A DNA stretch of 64,000 nt, from assembly GCA_036873755.1 (NCBI GenBank), contig JAVTVY010039274.1, positions 62,001 through 126,000 of the forward strand. Reading direction: 5' to 3'. A model generated the notes under the pieces. It did not search any database and was not told the origin of the DNA. It worked only from the letters and a program-made list of their open reading frames with translations. The translations under genes and the position numbers were made by a program. The stretch's first letter is position 1, and each line of letters begins with the position of its first letter. The stretch comes from Hanleya hanleyi. Lineage: Eukaryota; Mollusca; Polyplacophora; Lepidopleurida; Hanleyidae. Shown here in pieces: positions 35,565 to 45,917 of this stretch.

Positions 35565-36385
35565 CAGGGCTGTTAGGGATTTTTTGGTTCACATTCATCC
35601 AAAAGCACCAAATTTGGCCCATATGTCGCCCATACCATTCTATTTCGATTTTTGACGGGCGCCAAGACGGGCGCCAAGACGGGCGCCCCCTAGGGCCGCC
35701 ATATTCGGCGATATTCAATATGGTCGCCACCCGGGTAAGAGGTCAAACGTAGATAAATAACTAAAAGGGCTAGAAATATGAATAATAGCAATTTTTAGTG
35801 GTTTGGAGGTCGGAGAATCTGATTGTGATCTTATTTCAACGATTTGAGGTCAAGATCACCCTTTAAGGTCACCCTAAAGTTCATTTTGGGGGCAAATTCG
35901 CCATTATCAGTGGTTTTGGGGAAAGATATATAAACTGCCTCATTCTATTGGTTTCCAGGGTTGAGTAACCCGAATCTGGCCTTATTTTGGTGATTCGGGG
36001 CAATATTTCATTTGAGAGTCGCGATAGAGGCCATCCGAACCAGAGGTCAATTCTAGGTATAACACCAAAAGAACCACAAATAATACCATAGAGGTGTGTG
36101 GCATTCTCCGATTCTGATCTTATTTTGAAGATTTGAGGTCACCCCATTTTGGGGTCAAAGGTCAAAGATCAACAGTTACCACTAAGAACAATCGAACGAA
36201 GATTATTCAGGAACAAATTATATTAAAATACTTCGGAGATGACATCTGCTGACAACATGCTATAACTATGCCACTACGCCGCTATGTGTATTTAAATGTT
36301 CGAAATACAATACAAAGCCCGCTTCAGCAACAATATACCAATGATTATTAGTTCCTATACCTTCTGGCTTACGCTCTCAAGAGAC
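35565..36385 (-). repeat. Outer left arm of an inverted transposon pair
   Basis: Reverse complement of 37,495-38,085: shared blocks include GGGCGACATATGGGCCAAAT with GCGCCCGTCAAAAATCGA, AACGATTTGAGGTCAAGATC, ATGCCACTACGCCGCTATGTG-like and CCAGAAGGCATAGG (minus sense). The left arm also holds a triple AAGACGGGCGCC tandem at about 35,655-35,695 and is longer, with an extra AGGTCA-rich segment (36,000-36,180). Confidence 0.8.
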
Positions 36386-36735
36386 TGTGAAGTCGGGTCG
36401 CACCCAGTAAGGCTGTGGAAAATGGATAGTGCCAAGGATTTGACGGACCGAGATCGAAACAAATGGTATGGACTGGAATGTCACAATATTTTTTTCCAGT
36501 AGCGAAGTCCACCAAAAGTTCTGATAGACCGAGGGTCTCCAAAGACCGGACATCGCTGTCCATCGTGCGAACATAGGCTGTTGTATGACCCTCCTCCGTG
36601 GCATGTGCTAGATGCAGGAGGACCCTGGTGTCCGTCTCGGAATGGTTGCACTGTTGAAGTATTGTGAGGTTACAACGCCTGTTGAAGAACACGGACTCAA
36701 AACGGGTACACAGAAGGAGCTTTCCGCTCATGTCA
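36375..36735 (-). pseudogene. Fragment of a widespread invertebrate repeat-encoded protein, minus copy
   Basis: The translated minus strand shows SETDTRVLLHLAHATEEGH, VRTMDSDV, LLVDFATGKKY and IPVHTICFDLGP. This is the pattern of a large uncharacterised protein family scattered in many mollusc and cnidarian genomes, in which an E.DTR motif, a D.DV motif and a TGCD motif are spaced like the acidic residues of FEN/XPG-type nucleases; that functional reading is my inference. The part after LGP is decayed and the C-terminal half is missing from this copy. It reads outward into the left arm. Not an intact gene. Confidence 0.6.
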
Positions 36736-36844
36736 GTCTTGGAGATCCGTGTGCTGATGAATGAGAACGGCTCCTTTTTGTTAACATTTTTTAAGAAGCC
36801 GCTGATCCATTCATACTTCAGGATTTTAGGGGTTTAGGAAAAAG

Positions 36845-37470
36845 TATTGTGGCATTCCAGTCCAAACCATCTGTTCCTATCTTGGTCCGTCAAAGTCCGT
36901 GGGACTACCTCTCTTTCACAGCTTGACGGGGTGCAAGGCGACGTCACAGTTTCTTGGATGTGGCAAAAAGACCGCCTGGGCAGCCTGTACAAGCATATCG
37001 GACCCCACCGACACACTAGTGGCTCTCACACATGATCCTGACACTCGAGTCCGTGCATATGGAGCTTATAGAACGCTTCATCGTACTAATGTACAGCAAG
37101 GGATGTGGTGCAGCCGGTGTCAACGAGGCCAAGCATCACCTTCACTACTGCAAACAGATCGCTGGAAAACATCCCACCTCCCAAGCCGCGCTTTTGCAGC
37201 ATGTCAAGCGAGCCCTGCTGCAAGCGAGTTTCTACTGGAGTCGCTTCACTCCAGCAGGAAATCCTTGACTTCAGTGAGTGGAGCCTGGCACAAAGATTGC
37301 ACCAATACATGGCAACCGCTATGGACCATTCTCAGCGACACATCTATGGCATATGCCATTCTCATGCACTGCGGCTGACTCAAGGCATGCACGAGAAGGT
37401 GCAAATGCAACTGTGCCGATGTCCGAAACACGACCCTCTGCAAATGCGAAGGCAGGTGCGTTAATAACGA
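36845..37470 (+). pseudogene. Same protein family, plus copy (C-terminal half), frameshifted
   Basis: This copy starts in the segment matching the end of the minus copy (about 36,845-36,950 against 36,400-36,500 inverted) and continues outward. Recognisable parts are LPLFHSLTGC (the expected following acidic residue is Lys here), GKKTAWAAC, ERFIVLMYSK with AALLQHVKRALLQASFYW in a second frame (37,070-37,245), and a C-terminal Cys-rich tail with RRCKCNCADV and LCKCEGRC in a third register (about 37,387-37,460). At least two frame changes and a stop near 37,378 make it a pseudogene. Confidence 0.65.
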
Positions 37471-37494
37471 GGGCGGTGATGACAAGTAATATTT

Positions 37495-38085
37495 ATTGCT
37501 GGCATCATAGAGCGCAAGCCAGAAGGCATAGGTAGTAAAAGTAATCATTAGTATACTGTTGCTTAAGCGGTCTTTGTTTTGTATTTTGCACATTTAAATG
37601 CACGTAGCGGCATAGTTATAGGATTTTGTCAGCAGGTGTCTCAAATTGTCAAATTGTCAAAATATGACCAGATTCGGATTACTCAACCCCGAAAATCGAT
37701 AAAATGAGTTAGTTTGTATATCTCGACTAAAAACCACTAAAAATGACGAATTTGACCCCAAAATGACCTTTAGGGTGATCTTGACCTCAAATCGTTGAAA
37801 TAAGATCAGAATCAGATTTCCCGACACCGATAACCACTAAAAAGTTGTATTACTCATGATTCTAGCCAGTTTGTTGTTTTAAATACGATTGACCTCTAAC
37901 CCGGGTTGCGGCCATAATGAATTTCGCCAATATGGCCCCCCAGGGGCGACTACCTTGGCGCCCGTCAAAAATCGAAAAGGTATTGTATGGGCGACATATG
38001 GGCCAAATTTTGTGCTATTGGAAGAATCTGAACCAAACAGTCCCTTTTATGTCCTAACATCCCGGACTAGATGCTATTTTCGATA
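37495..38085 (+). repeat. Outer right arm of the inverted transposon pair
   Basis: Inverted partner of 35,565-36,385. It ends within a few bases of the LTR element insertion at 38,092, so the LTR element landed at or just beyond its end. Confidence 0.8.
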
Positions 38086-38091
38086 TAGTAA

Positions 38092-38381
38092 TGTAGTAAT
38101 TTCAGCTACATAGATATCAGTCAGTATAGGAGACAGGCTTACCTGCCGATTAAAATCCTGAGAGAAGCAGTCTGTACGTCTTGTCAGTCCCAAGTCAGTT
38201 TCTCCTCTGGCTTCTTTTGCAAGCCCGCGAGTTACTCTCATTGGCTATAGGGCAATCAGCGCCCTCTACCAAGGGGAGATAACTCTATAATAAAGCAGTT
38301 CTCTGCATCAATCCGACCCTATTCGTTAATAGCCTATTTATATAAGCTGACAAGACAGTGAGAAAACCTATTCTCACTACA
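38092..38381 (-). repeat. 3' LTR (290 bp)
   Basis: Plus-strand ends are TGTAGTAATTTCAG and TTCTCACTACA, matching the LTR at 45,918-46,207 at all but about 9 of 290 positions (roughly 97%). It contains GGGGAGATAACTC at 38,273-38,285, a motif that recurs in other parts of the window. Confidence 0.93.
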
Positions 38382-38404
38382 CCCTTCTCCCTTTTCTTTT
38401 TTGG
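38382..38404 (-). other. Polypurine tract
   Basis: The minus strand reads AAAAAAGAAAAGGGAGAAGG immediately before the 3' LTR. Its purity and position fit the primer for plus-strand DNA synthesis. Confidence 0.85.
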
Positions 38405-38779
38405 GGAAGGGCATACCAGTGACTGACAGAGTCTAAAACTCCAGCAAAGTATTTCCAATGATAAAAGCATACCATAAAAGTACGGAACTGTACCTAAAGC
38501 TTTCTCTACTTTGAACTGGGCTAAAAACCGGACATAACCTAAGAACATTCTTTGTAAAATTAGTCCGACAATAAAATACCCAACCCCAGATCATGGAAGC
38601 TGATCTCTAACCCCAACCCTCAGGTCGATTTTTCAGCAGACCTCTAATTTCCCAAAGGAGATCCAAAGGAGCTGGAGCGAACTGGCCCACTTTTGGTACC
38701 AGTCCGACTCACTCTGGAATCTACCTTTTCCCCCAATCTCCCCTTCCCCTCATAAATTAAGGGCTCACTCAATATTATA

Positions 38780-39380
38780 TGCTGTCAGCCCCTCTTAAAG
38801 TGAGAGGCTGGCTACACTATACAGCCTGTCAAGAAACAGACTGACTAAGGAAATACTTGCCAGACTCTCCTAAATTGAGGGACTGGCTATATCAGACAGT
38901 CCAAAAATATGTTTGACAAAATGCACCTGACATTTTATAGTCTGTCAGCCCCTCTTAAACCGAGAGATTGGCTACACTATACGTCCTGTCAAGAAACAGA
39001 CCGACTAATGAGATAATTGCCAGACTCTCCTACATTGAGGGACTGACTATATTAGACAATCTATCAAGGTTTGACTAACGACAATAACTATCAGACTGTC
39101 AGCACTCGTTGAGAGCTTGCTCAGTTTGACCACCTATCAGTCCTGATTAAATTGAAAGACTGGCTATAATCAGACTGACCAACAAATAACTGCCAGACTT
39201 CCCTAACTAGAGGGACTGGCTATGTCAGATATCCCATCAAGAATAGTCTGACTTAGGCAATAACTGCAAGACACTCAGTCTCTCAATAGTTGATTGACTG
39301 GCTAGCGAACATAGTCTGACTAAAACAGTAACTGCCTGTCAGTCCTCCATACATTGTGGGACTACTCATATAGCTCAAGG
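38780..39380 (+). repeat. Tandem repeats in the pol-less 3' region of the LTR element
   Basis: Blocks such as CTGTCAGCCCCTCTTAAA, GGCTGGCTACACTATAC, GCCAGACTCTCCTA and GAGGGACTGGCTAT alternate. A composite unit of about 160 bp (38,787 and 38,948 starts) is made of two related halves of about 80 bp, with further diverged copies to about 39,380. It occupies the place where pol normally lies. Confidence 0.8.
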
Positions 39381-40530
39381 CTTCAGGAAACCAGTATCCT
39401 CTGTATGCATCAACAGAGACACACACATGAAGCATCAACGCATGTGAAACACCCGTGCGCAAGGTGCCGCTAACACGTCAACTCAACATGTGGATGCAGC
39501 TGCAGGACCAGAAGGAATATTGGAATCCATTGACCAGAAGTGCACTGCGTTGCTGATGTTACCGCATTGCCATTGATCAATTAGCCAGGGTCTGAATAAA
39601 CATATCCAAAATGATCCCCGAATTTGATCAGACATAATGCTTCACAGTGAGCATTCAACCAAACAAGGCTTGTCCGATGTCCGACTTTTACTTCAGACCC
39701 CGATTCAATAAATTAAACCGGGATGACAAACACCGGTACATAACGCACTGGGGCTTCCATAGAGAAGACACAAGCAGAGTTGTGGCCACAAACTCCCCCG
39801 ACCCTGTGTCTCCAACATGGATTGCTCCGTCATTCTCTCCCCTTGTTAAATCATCCCTCACAATTCGCACTCTCCTCGGCAAAAACTCATATAGCATCCA
39901 AGTAACTTACATTTAACACCATTTAACCATTGCCGAATGATGTGCCAACCGTGAGGGTTGAACCCAAAGATAAAATTTAACCCAAACCACCATTCCACAA
40001 CCCCATTCACTCCACTTTCACTCGAGCCTTTCTCCTAACCCCCTAAAAAGTTGAACATATCTCCATCACACAACCACGCAACACACACTGCACATTTTTT
40101 CAACACACGTCACATGTTCTCCCAACACACCAACTGTTCTAAAATAGGGGCACACACCACACTCTACTGAACACTCAATCTACCAAAAATGATCATTCTA
40201 AAATATAGGTCCACACGTCACAAATCAACCAACACACCATTATCCAACACCCCACATCACTATTCAACATCCACACATATCACAGATTTCTTGTCAGACA
40301 TTTTATCATTTTTTTATCTTTCCCCCCAAAAGAACAACCGACACAGCATCAAACCAAAATGCCACATCACCTACATCAAAATACAAAGACATCAACATCA
40401 AAATCAACTCAAACCAGTGTGCTAGATGGCACCACATGCCAATGCCCACTGTCAATCTGCATTGCCCCCTAACATTACCAATGCTAAAAGAGAACTAAAC
40501 TGAAGCACTGTCCAAACCGGTCATCATGCA
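39381..40530 (-). other. 3' internal region of the LTR element, no pol
   Basis: The plus strand is strongly A/C-rich (about 39,900-40,450), i.e. the transcript would be T/G-rich. A 69-codon minus frame at 39,688-39,897 contains DGAIHVGDTGSGEFVATTLL but is not recognisable. No YxDD, RNase H or integrase motifs were found on either strand. Confidence 0.6.
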
Positions 40531-40986
40531 TTAACATTTTACTGCAGGAACTCCCATGTTCCCAATAACCAGGGCCTTCTCCCTAAAATCAACGACACAG
40601 CCGTAAGCGGACAGAAAATCCGAGCCCAGTAACAAATCCTGAACCACCGGGGCTACAATCATGTCTGCAATGAAAAGGGGAACCTGTGGAACCAACATTC
40701 CCATACTGGCCATACCCTGAAATGCACCAGTTAGCTTAATGGGAGTGGATGACAGTCCCGTAAGCCCTAACTTTCCGAATAATTCTGGACTCATGACTGT
40801 TACCTGAGAAGCAGTATCCACTATCGCACTCACTGGAACGGACCCGACCCTGTCCGGAACTACCATTGCCCCCTTCCGAGCCCCAGACACGGTAACGCCT
40901 CGAACGGCAGCAGTCGACCCGGCACAATCTGACAAGGAAGGTCCTCCCGTGGTAACCAACCCATCAAGATTAGTGCGAACGGGGCA
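40531..40986 (-). CDS. Retropepsin-like aspartic protease of the LTR element
   Basis: The open frame continues in the gag reading frame after the TGA at 40,990-40,992. The product has VPVSAIVDTASQVTVMS, an active-site loop with DTAS where DTGA or DSGA is usual, a hydrophobic flap region, and LLLGSDFLSAYGCVVDF, the second conserved Gly-containing motif (hydrophobic-hydrophobic-G-x-D). Retropepsins act as homodimers and mature Gag. The protein ends about 12 residues after the fold, with no pol extension, so protease is the last coding module of the element. Related invertebrate Ty3 elements tolerate Ala in this loop, but activity cannot be judged from sequence alone. Confidence 0.8.
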   Translation of the reverse strand, partial: CPVRTNLDGLVTTGGPSLSDCAGSTAAVRGVTVSGARKGAMVVPDRVGSVPVSAIVDTASQVTVMSPELFGKLGLTGLSSTPIKLTGAFQGMASMGMLVPQVPLFIADMIVAPVVQDLLLGSDFLSAYGCVVDFREKALVIGNMGVPAVKC

Positions 40987-40989
40987 ACT

Positions 40990-41640
40990 TCAACTTATGT
41001 GTCCTAATTGGTGACAAAGATGGCATTGTACTTGGGGACATCGGAAACTCTTATGCCCATTTTTCCCACACGAGTAACAGGTAACTCTGTTAATAGGGGC
41101 TTCACTGGCTACCGGCAGCTCGGGAGAATTAACAAGTCTCAATGGAGACTCACCCCGACCCTCCCGTAAAAAATCCCCTCCCACAGACTCGAGTTCTGTG
41201 GAAACTAGACGGACCCCTGCTACATTCAAAGCTTGATGATTATACAGTGAGACGTTCACACATGTCAACGCCTCCTGAATAGTTTTGGGGTCTTTCTCCA
41301 TAGCAAACAAAACTACAGCCTGTGGTTCATGACAACCTTTGAAAAATTGCTCCACGGCTATTGATTCGACTAACTCACGTGGAGCCCCCGGATACCCCTT
41401 CACAGCTAAATGAACACACCTATAACCAAAATCAGTCAAAGTGTCATTGGCCCCTCGCTCCTCCACCTGCAACAGATGTCGGATTGCTGGAGGAGGATCG
41501 AGATCGCCATACCATTTGTCTAAGGCTTCAAACAGCTCATCGAAAGAATTACAAGCCTTGCCATGCATGCACTCAGTCAAACGCTTTAGAGATTTTGCCT
41601 TGCTCCGCTTCCGATCTTGAGCTTCTAATTCAAATGTAAT
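40990..41640 (-). pseudogene. Gag capsid C-terminal part and nucleocapsid, interrupted
   Basis: The frame encodes a capsid-like helical region (RLTECMHGKACNSFDELFEA, LLQVEERGANDTLTDFGYR, QFFKGC) typical of retrotransposon gag, then a nucleocapsid with a complete CX2CX4HX4C zinc knuckle (CYSCGKNGHKSFRC) and a second knuckle beginning CHLCHQLGH. A TGA at 40,990-40,992 falls between the His and the last Cys of that second knuckle. Upstream it is out of frame with 41,625-42,773. It binds and packages element RNA in intact relatives. The two breaks look like decay. Confidence 0.8.
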
Positions 41641-42773
41641 TTTAAACGGCGACCAACCTTTGGCATCGCCGGAAAAACTAATGTTTTCGGAAGTGGACGG
41701 CTGCTACTACGTGTAAAAGGTGATGCCGTGGGGCTACGGCCACGTGATGTTAAAGGGCTACGGCTACGCCAGCGTACTGTTGGAGGACCACGGAGAAGTC
41801 GACGCGATCTCACTTTATGTTGCCGGATAGGCTGCGAAACATTTGACTCTATTAACTTATCTCCCCTATCCTCCTGACCAGGAGCAATGCCAGAATGATC
41901 AATGGATGGAGAGGAATGGCTACCTTTGTGCTCCTCCCCAACCTTACTATGTGAAGGGACGAAAGGGTCAGAGATGGGCACAGAAGGGTGCTCCACCTTC
42001 TGATGATGCCCTGACCCCTCACAAGCATTCACCACTCCTGCATCCATATATTGTGCATGCTGGGTACCCTCACCAGAATTACATTCCCCACCCCTCAACC
42101 CCGGCGTTCGCACAACATTGACCACAGACAAATTTTCTTGCTCAACGTTACCCGTTGACAGCCTAACAGCACCATCACCAGTCTGCACTGAACTAGCATC
42201 AGCCCCCACCCCTCTAACCATTGGACTAGTCCCCTGATCCTGCATCATTGTCATGATCATTCCCAGTTGTTCACTCAAGTTGGTTACCCCTGCCCCTAAT
42301 CTAGTCTCCATCCCTGTCAATTCCGTTCCCACCCAGCTCTCCAATTTACAAACATTCTGAACACATTCTCTCATGCACTCAGAGATCCCCTCCTGGTTAG
42401 ATACCAGCTGATCGATTTTGGTAACACATTCTCTCTGGTTAGTTGCCAGCTGATCGATTCTGGTAACACATTCACCCTCGTTAGATACCAGCTGATCGAT
42501 CCTGTTAGCACATTCTCGCAAGCTCTGAGAGAGACTCTGAACAACAGATTTCCTTTCCCCCCTTAAATTTTGAATGTGATTTTCCACCTCAGTTTGCAAT
42601 TCCCCTACATGTTTTTCAATTAATTCTGAAACATACTCCGGACAACTGGAACCATCTACCTCACTAATAAGAGAATTCTCCATCAAGGAATTCTCATGGA
42701 CTTGTTCAATACGTGCCGTCAATATGTCTACTGGTACCAGTTCTGTCATGGTGTGAATTGCGAGACTCCACAA
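41625..42773 (-). CDS. Gag N-terminal part with coiled coil
   Basis: A 382-codon frame is the first coding unit of the LTR element. Residues about 60-150 are a long predicted coiled coil with three near-repeats of RECVTKIDQLVSNQ. Residues 160-350 are low-complexity and polar, then Arg/Ser-rich (RSRRLLRG, RSRSPLTSRGRS), suggesting nucleic-acid binding, and the frame ends soon after LPKTLVF, where the capsid domain begins. The capsid domain continues in another register (see 40,990-41,640); a five-base T run (minus sense) at 41,673-41,677 is the likely place of the one-base change. Start chosen as the first ATG after the leader; an ATG 30 bases downstream is also possible. Confidence 0.75.
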   Translation of the reverse strand: MWSLAIHTMTELVPVDILTARIEQVHENSLMENSLISEVDGSSCPEYVSELIEKHVGELQTEVENHIQNLRGERKSVVQSLSQSLRECANRIDQLVSNEGECVTRIDQLATNQRECVTKIDQLVSNQEGISECMRECVQNVCKLESWVGTELTGMETRLGAGVTNLSEQLGMIMTMMQDQGTSPMVRGVGADASSVQTGDGAVRLSTGNVEQENLSVVNVVRTPGLRGGECNSGEGTQHAQYMDAGVVNACEGSGHHQKVEHPSVPISDPFVPSHSKVGEEHKGSHSSPSIDHSGIAPGQEDRGDKLIESNVSQPIRQHKVRSRRLLRGPPTVRWRSRSPLTSRGRSPTASPFTRSSSRPLPKTLVFPAMPKVGRRLKLHLN

Positions 42774-45700
42774 AAATGTAAATGAAAATATTCAATAAAC
42801 CGCAATACTCACTTCCAAAATGGCTGCCATGAAATAAATTTACCTGCCTTACTTGATTTGCCAAAATACTATGAACCAGATTCGCCTCCAATGGTACAAA
42901 TCTAGCTACAATAAATTCCAACCAAGCTGCAGGAAAAATGAAATGCGCAGCTCAAAATTTACCGGTCAACCAACTTGACAGCAATGGCTGTACAATAAAT
43001 TCTGTTTTCTGTATAAAACAGAACTAAGTAGTTGTGCCAACTACTCACACTCAGTGAGTTTCCACTCCAGAAACTCACTGAAACAAATGAAAAAATGAAG
43101 CACTTATGAGCTAAACGCACACACGTTACCGCAGTCAATGCGTTCTAGTGTGCTTATTCAACTCAAACCCATCAGGAAAAATGAAAAAGAACAAGACCCT
43201 TCAAAACAAGTGCATCACGCGTTACCGCAGTCAACGCGTTGTTGCAACTTCCCTGTGAAGTCCAAAAACTAGAAACAAATCAAGCCAAATAAGATACAAA
43301 ATAATCGCTGTCGCTAGTAGCCCTGTTAATGCCTAAGGGCTCAATAGAATGTGTAGAATACCAAACAATCATCAAATGGTGTCAATCAATACCAAATGAG
43401 ACGGAGTTATCAACAATCAAAGTTTATTCCCCCCTCAAAAAAATCAAAATTCACCTAGTTGGCATTTCCAAATCACCAACTAAATTATGGTTGCGTATTT
43501 AATAAATGCTTTTCCAAAATCGGGGGCAGTGTTGATGCCAACACCAATTGTTTTTATTTATTTATTTTTTAAACTAAATGTAAGAGTGTGTGTTCTAATA
43601 AACACCAATCACTCAACCAAAATCAGATGGTGTCACTTGACACCACCAGACCACTATGTAATTGAGTGTAGTGCCGATATGTCAACACTCAATAGAATTT
43701 TTTTTTTCTTTTTTCCAAAGTAAACCCAAGGATGTATGTTTGAATGAACACTAAACTCTCAATAAAAATCAGATGGTGCCACTTAACACCACCAGACCAC
43801 AATAAAATTGAGTGCGGTGTTGATATGTCAACACTCAAATCTCAAAATACAACCAGAGTTTGTGTTGTAATGAACACCAAACAATCAACCACATTCACCA
43901 GATCAAAATCTGATTAAATATGGTACAAGTTTGTTAACACCCCACCACCAAAATATTGCCTGTTTATTTAAACTCAAAATTTATTATTCCCAAAATACTG
44001 AGTGTATTTCAGCAACACTGATCACTCACGCTTTTTACAGTGGAAGTCACCATTGAGTTCACCATCAAGGTTTATAGTGTATACTGACCACCACAGAATA
44101 TTAGGTCAATTCAATTCCAATCAGAATGAACACCAGCAATTTATGTATTCACTATGTAAACTCACAGGTAGCATTCAGCTACAAGTAAAACCTCACGAAA
44201 AGCCACAAAGTTAGTAGCCAAGCTATGAGGATAAATTTTTACCAAGTCCAAAAAAAAAATTAGGTACCAATATATTAGCAAATCTATTGAACCATTAATT
44301 TGAATGTTCTATGCCATGGCTAGCAAGAATTTCAATCAAATGAGAGAAAATCCCCACATTCACTGTAAGCACCAGCTAACCCCTCGCGCAATAGCTACCA
44401 GGCAATAGCCAGATGAACTTGACAATGGAATTGGGCGAATTCCAAAAATTACTAAATTGAACTCTAGCCTTAGGCCATAGATTTTCAGTTAATGTCCCAA
44501 TCAAATTCACAAAAACTGACCACCGGAAAAGTCAACGTAGTTTGACCGATAATACAAAGTCAAACTATTGCTATACATTTTAAGTCGACCACACCAGTGA
44601 AAAATAGCCAGCAGAAATTGACAGTGCTATAGACTCCCACGGACAAGTCCCAATAAGACAACCGTGCAAAACTTCACCAGTGACACAGCAAGAATGACAA
44701 ATTCAGGTCACACATTGAAAAGAAAAATCAATGACGCAAATACCAATCTTGCATCTGAACCAGAATTTGTCAACAGTACGACTACATGGACCTGACCCTG
44801 CATCCCAAACTCAATCACCGAACCGAAAGGAAATGACTAATCTGACCGCGTTCAGTCACTAAAACTTCATCCCATGCTCAAAATCTTCTCCAAAAACCCC
44901 AACATTACCAACCCAACCACTGAGCACATAAAAAAAATTATCATGGGACAGGACTATGAACAAAACACAAAAAATACACATATGGACACACAAAGAGTAC
45001 CGGTACACATGACAACACAAACATTAACATATAAACCATTCAAATATTGCACCTGTCAAAACCTTTATCCCAACTTCTACTCCTAATTTTCTCTACCAAA
45101 TACTATCTCAGAAAAAAAATACATCAAAATTCACCAAATCATACAAAACTCTAGCTAAATCTAAGGTGCAATATTGAAGGCAACCAGCAGGCAAGTCTGG
45201 CCGTTATACTGGCCGTCTAACCAACCTAAACAATTACAATCCTATTCCTTTTTATTCCCGAATGTTACCCTTCAAGTTACTGTCGTTGTTGTTCCAAATG
45301 AACAACAACAACGTGTCAGTAAACGCGAACCCAAACCAAATTGTAAACTGGGGTAGTTCAAAATAACGCCGCTTCACTCGCGATAAATTGTAACTTCACA
45401 AATATGGCGAATAAAACCGATCTGACGAAAGAGAAGACTATCAAGGGTCCAATTTTCGTCACAACACACAGACTGTTTTTGGCTCAATTCACAGAACAAT
45501 CATTGCCAAGCCATATCATATACTGCACAGACCTTGAGAACTATTGCCGTATAATCATTAGTTAACAACTAATGAAAGTCCACGCACTTTCGTTCGGAAA
45601 ATCCGCCATTGAACAGCTGTTCAACTCCCAAAAAACGTGTCCATGCTGACGAGGAAATATTATCCCAGAATTTCGTTGGAAGTTCAAAATTCCACAAAAC

Positions 45701-45900
45701 CCCTTCTATAAAGCAACACACTTCCCGCTTATATCGACCCAATCGTAAAAGAAAGCCAACAAGTTTGTCAGGACTCGGAAATGAAGATTTTCACACGCAA
45801 ATTTTCAGAATGCAAAGATGGCCGCCGGACTTGGCACTGCACTCAGACCGCCAACCAGCGCAAATTTGTCTACAATGGACCAACTTGAACTGATTAATTA
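42774..45900 (-). other. Long repeat-filled 5' leader of the LTR element
   Basis: About 3.1 kb separates the PBS from the gag start, far longer than the few hundred bases usual in Ty3 elements. The plus strand is C/A-rich and G-poor. Tandem blocks of about 170 bp with AATCAGATGGTGTCACTTGA, CACCACCAGACCAC and TGTCAACACTCAA lie at about 43,330-43,960. Paired GCGTTACCGCAGTCAA blocks occur at about 43,126 and 43,217. No open frame was supported. Confidence 0.7.
43330..43960 (-). repeat. Tandem repeats in the LTR element leader
   Basis: Three to four diverged units of about 170 bp. Each has ATGAACACCAAAC-like, CAGATGGTG.CACTT.ACACC and ATTGAGTG...TGTCAACACTCAA segments, with homopolymer runs between units. 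Confidence 0.75.
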
Positions 45901-45914
45901 AACTTCTGACACCA
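45901..45914 (-). other. Primer binding site
   Basis: Three bases downstream of the 5' LTR end the minus strand reads TGGTGTCAGAAGTT, beginning with the TGG expected opposite a tRNA CCA end. The tRNA species was not determined. Confidence 0.8.
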
Positions 45915-45917
45915 ATT

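Noticed and set aside
39688..39897. Remnant of pol in the LTR element
   Set aside because: Short minus frame at the right place, but no reverse transcriptase, RNase H or integrase motif could be recognised in it.
41640..41646. Programmed -1 frameshift at the T-TTA-AAA heptamer in gag
   Set aside because: Capsid-like sequence already continues in the second frame upstream of the heptamer, so a one-base lesion in the nearby T5 run explains the shift better. Kept as a low-interest finding only.
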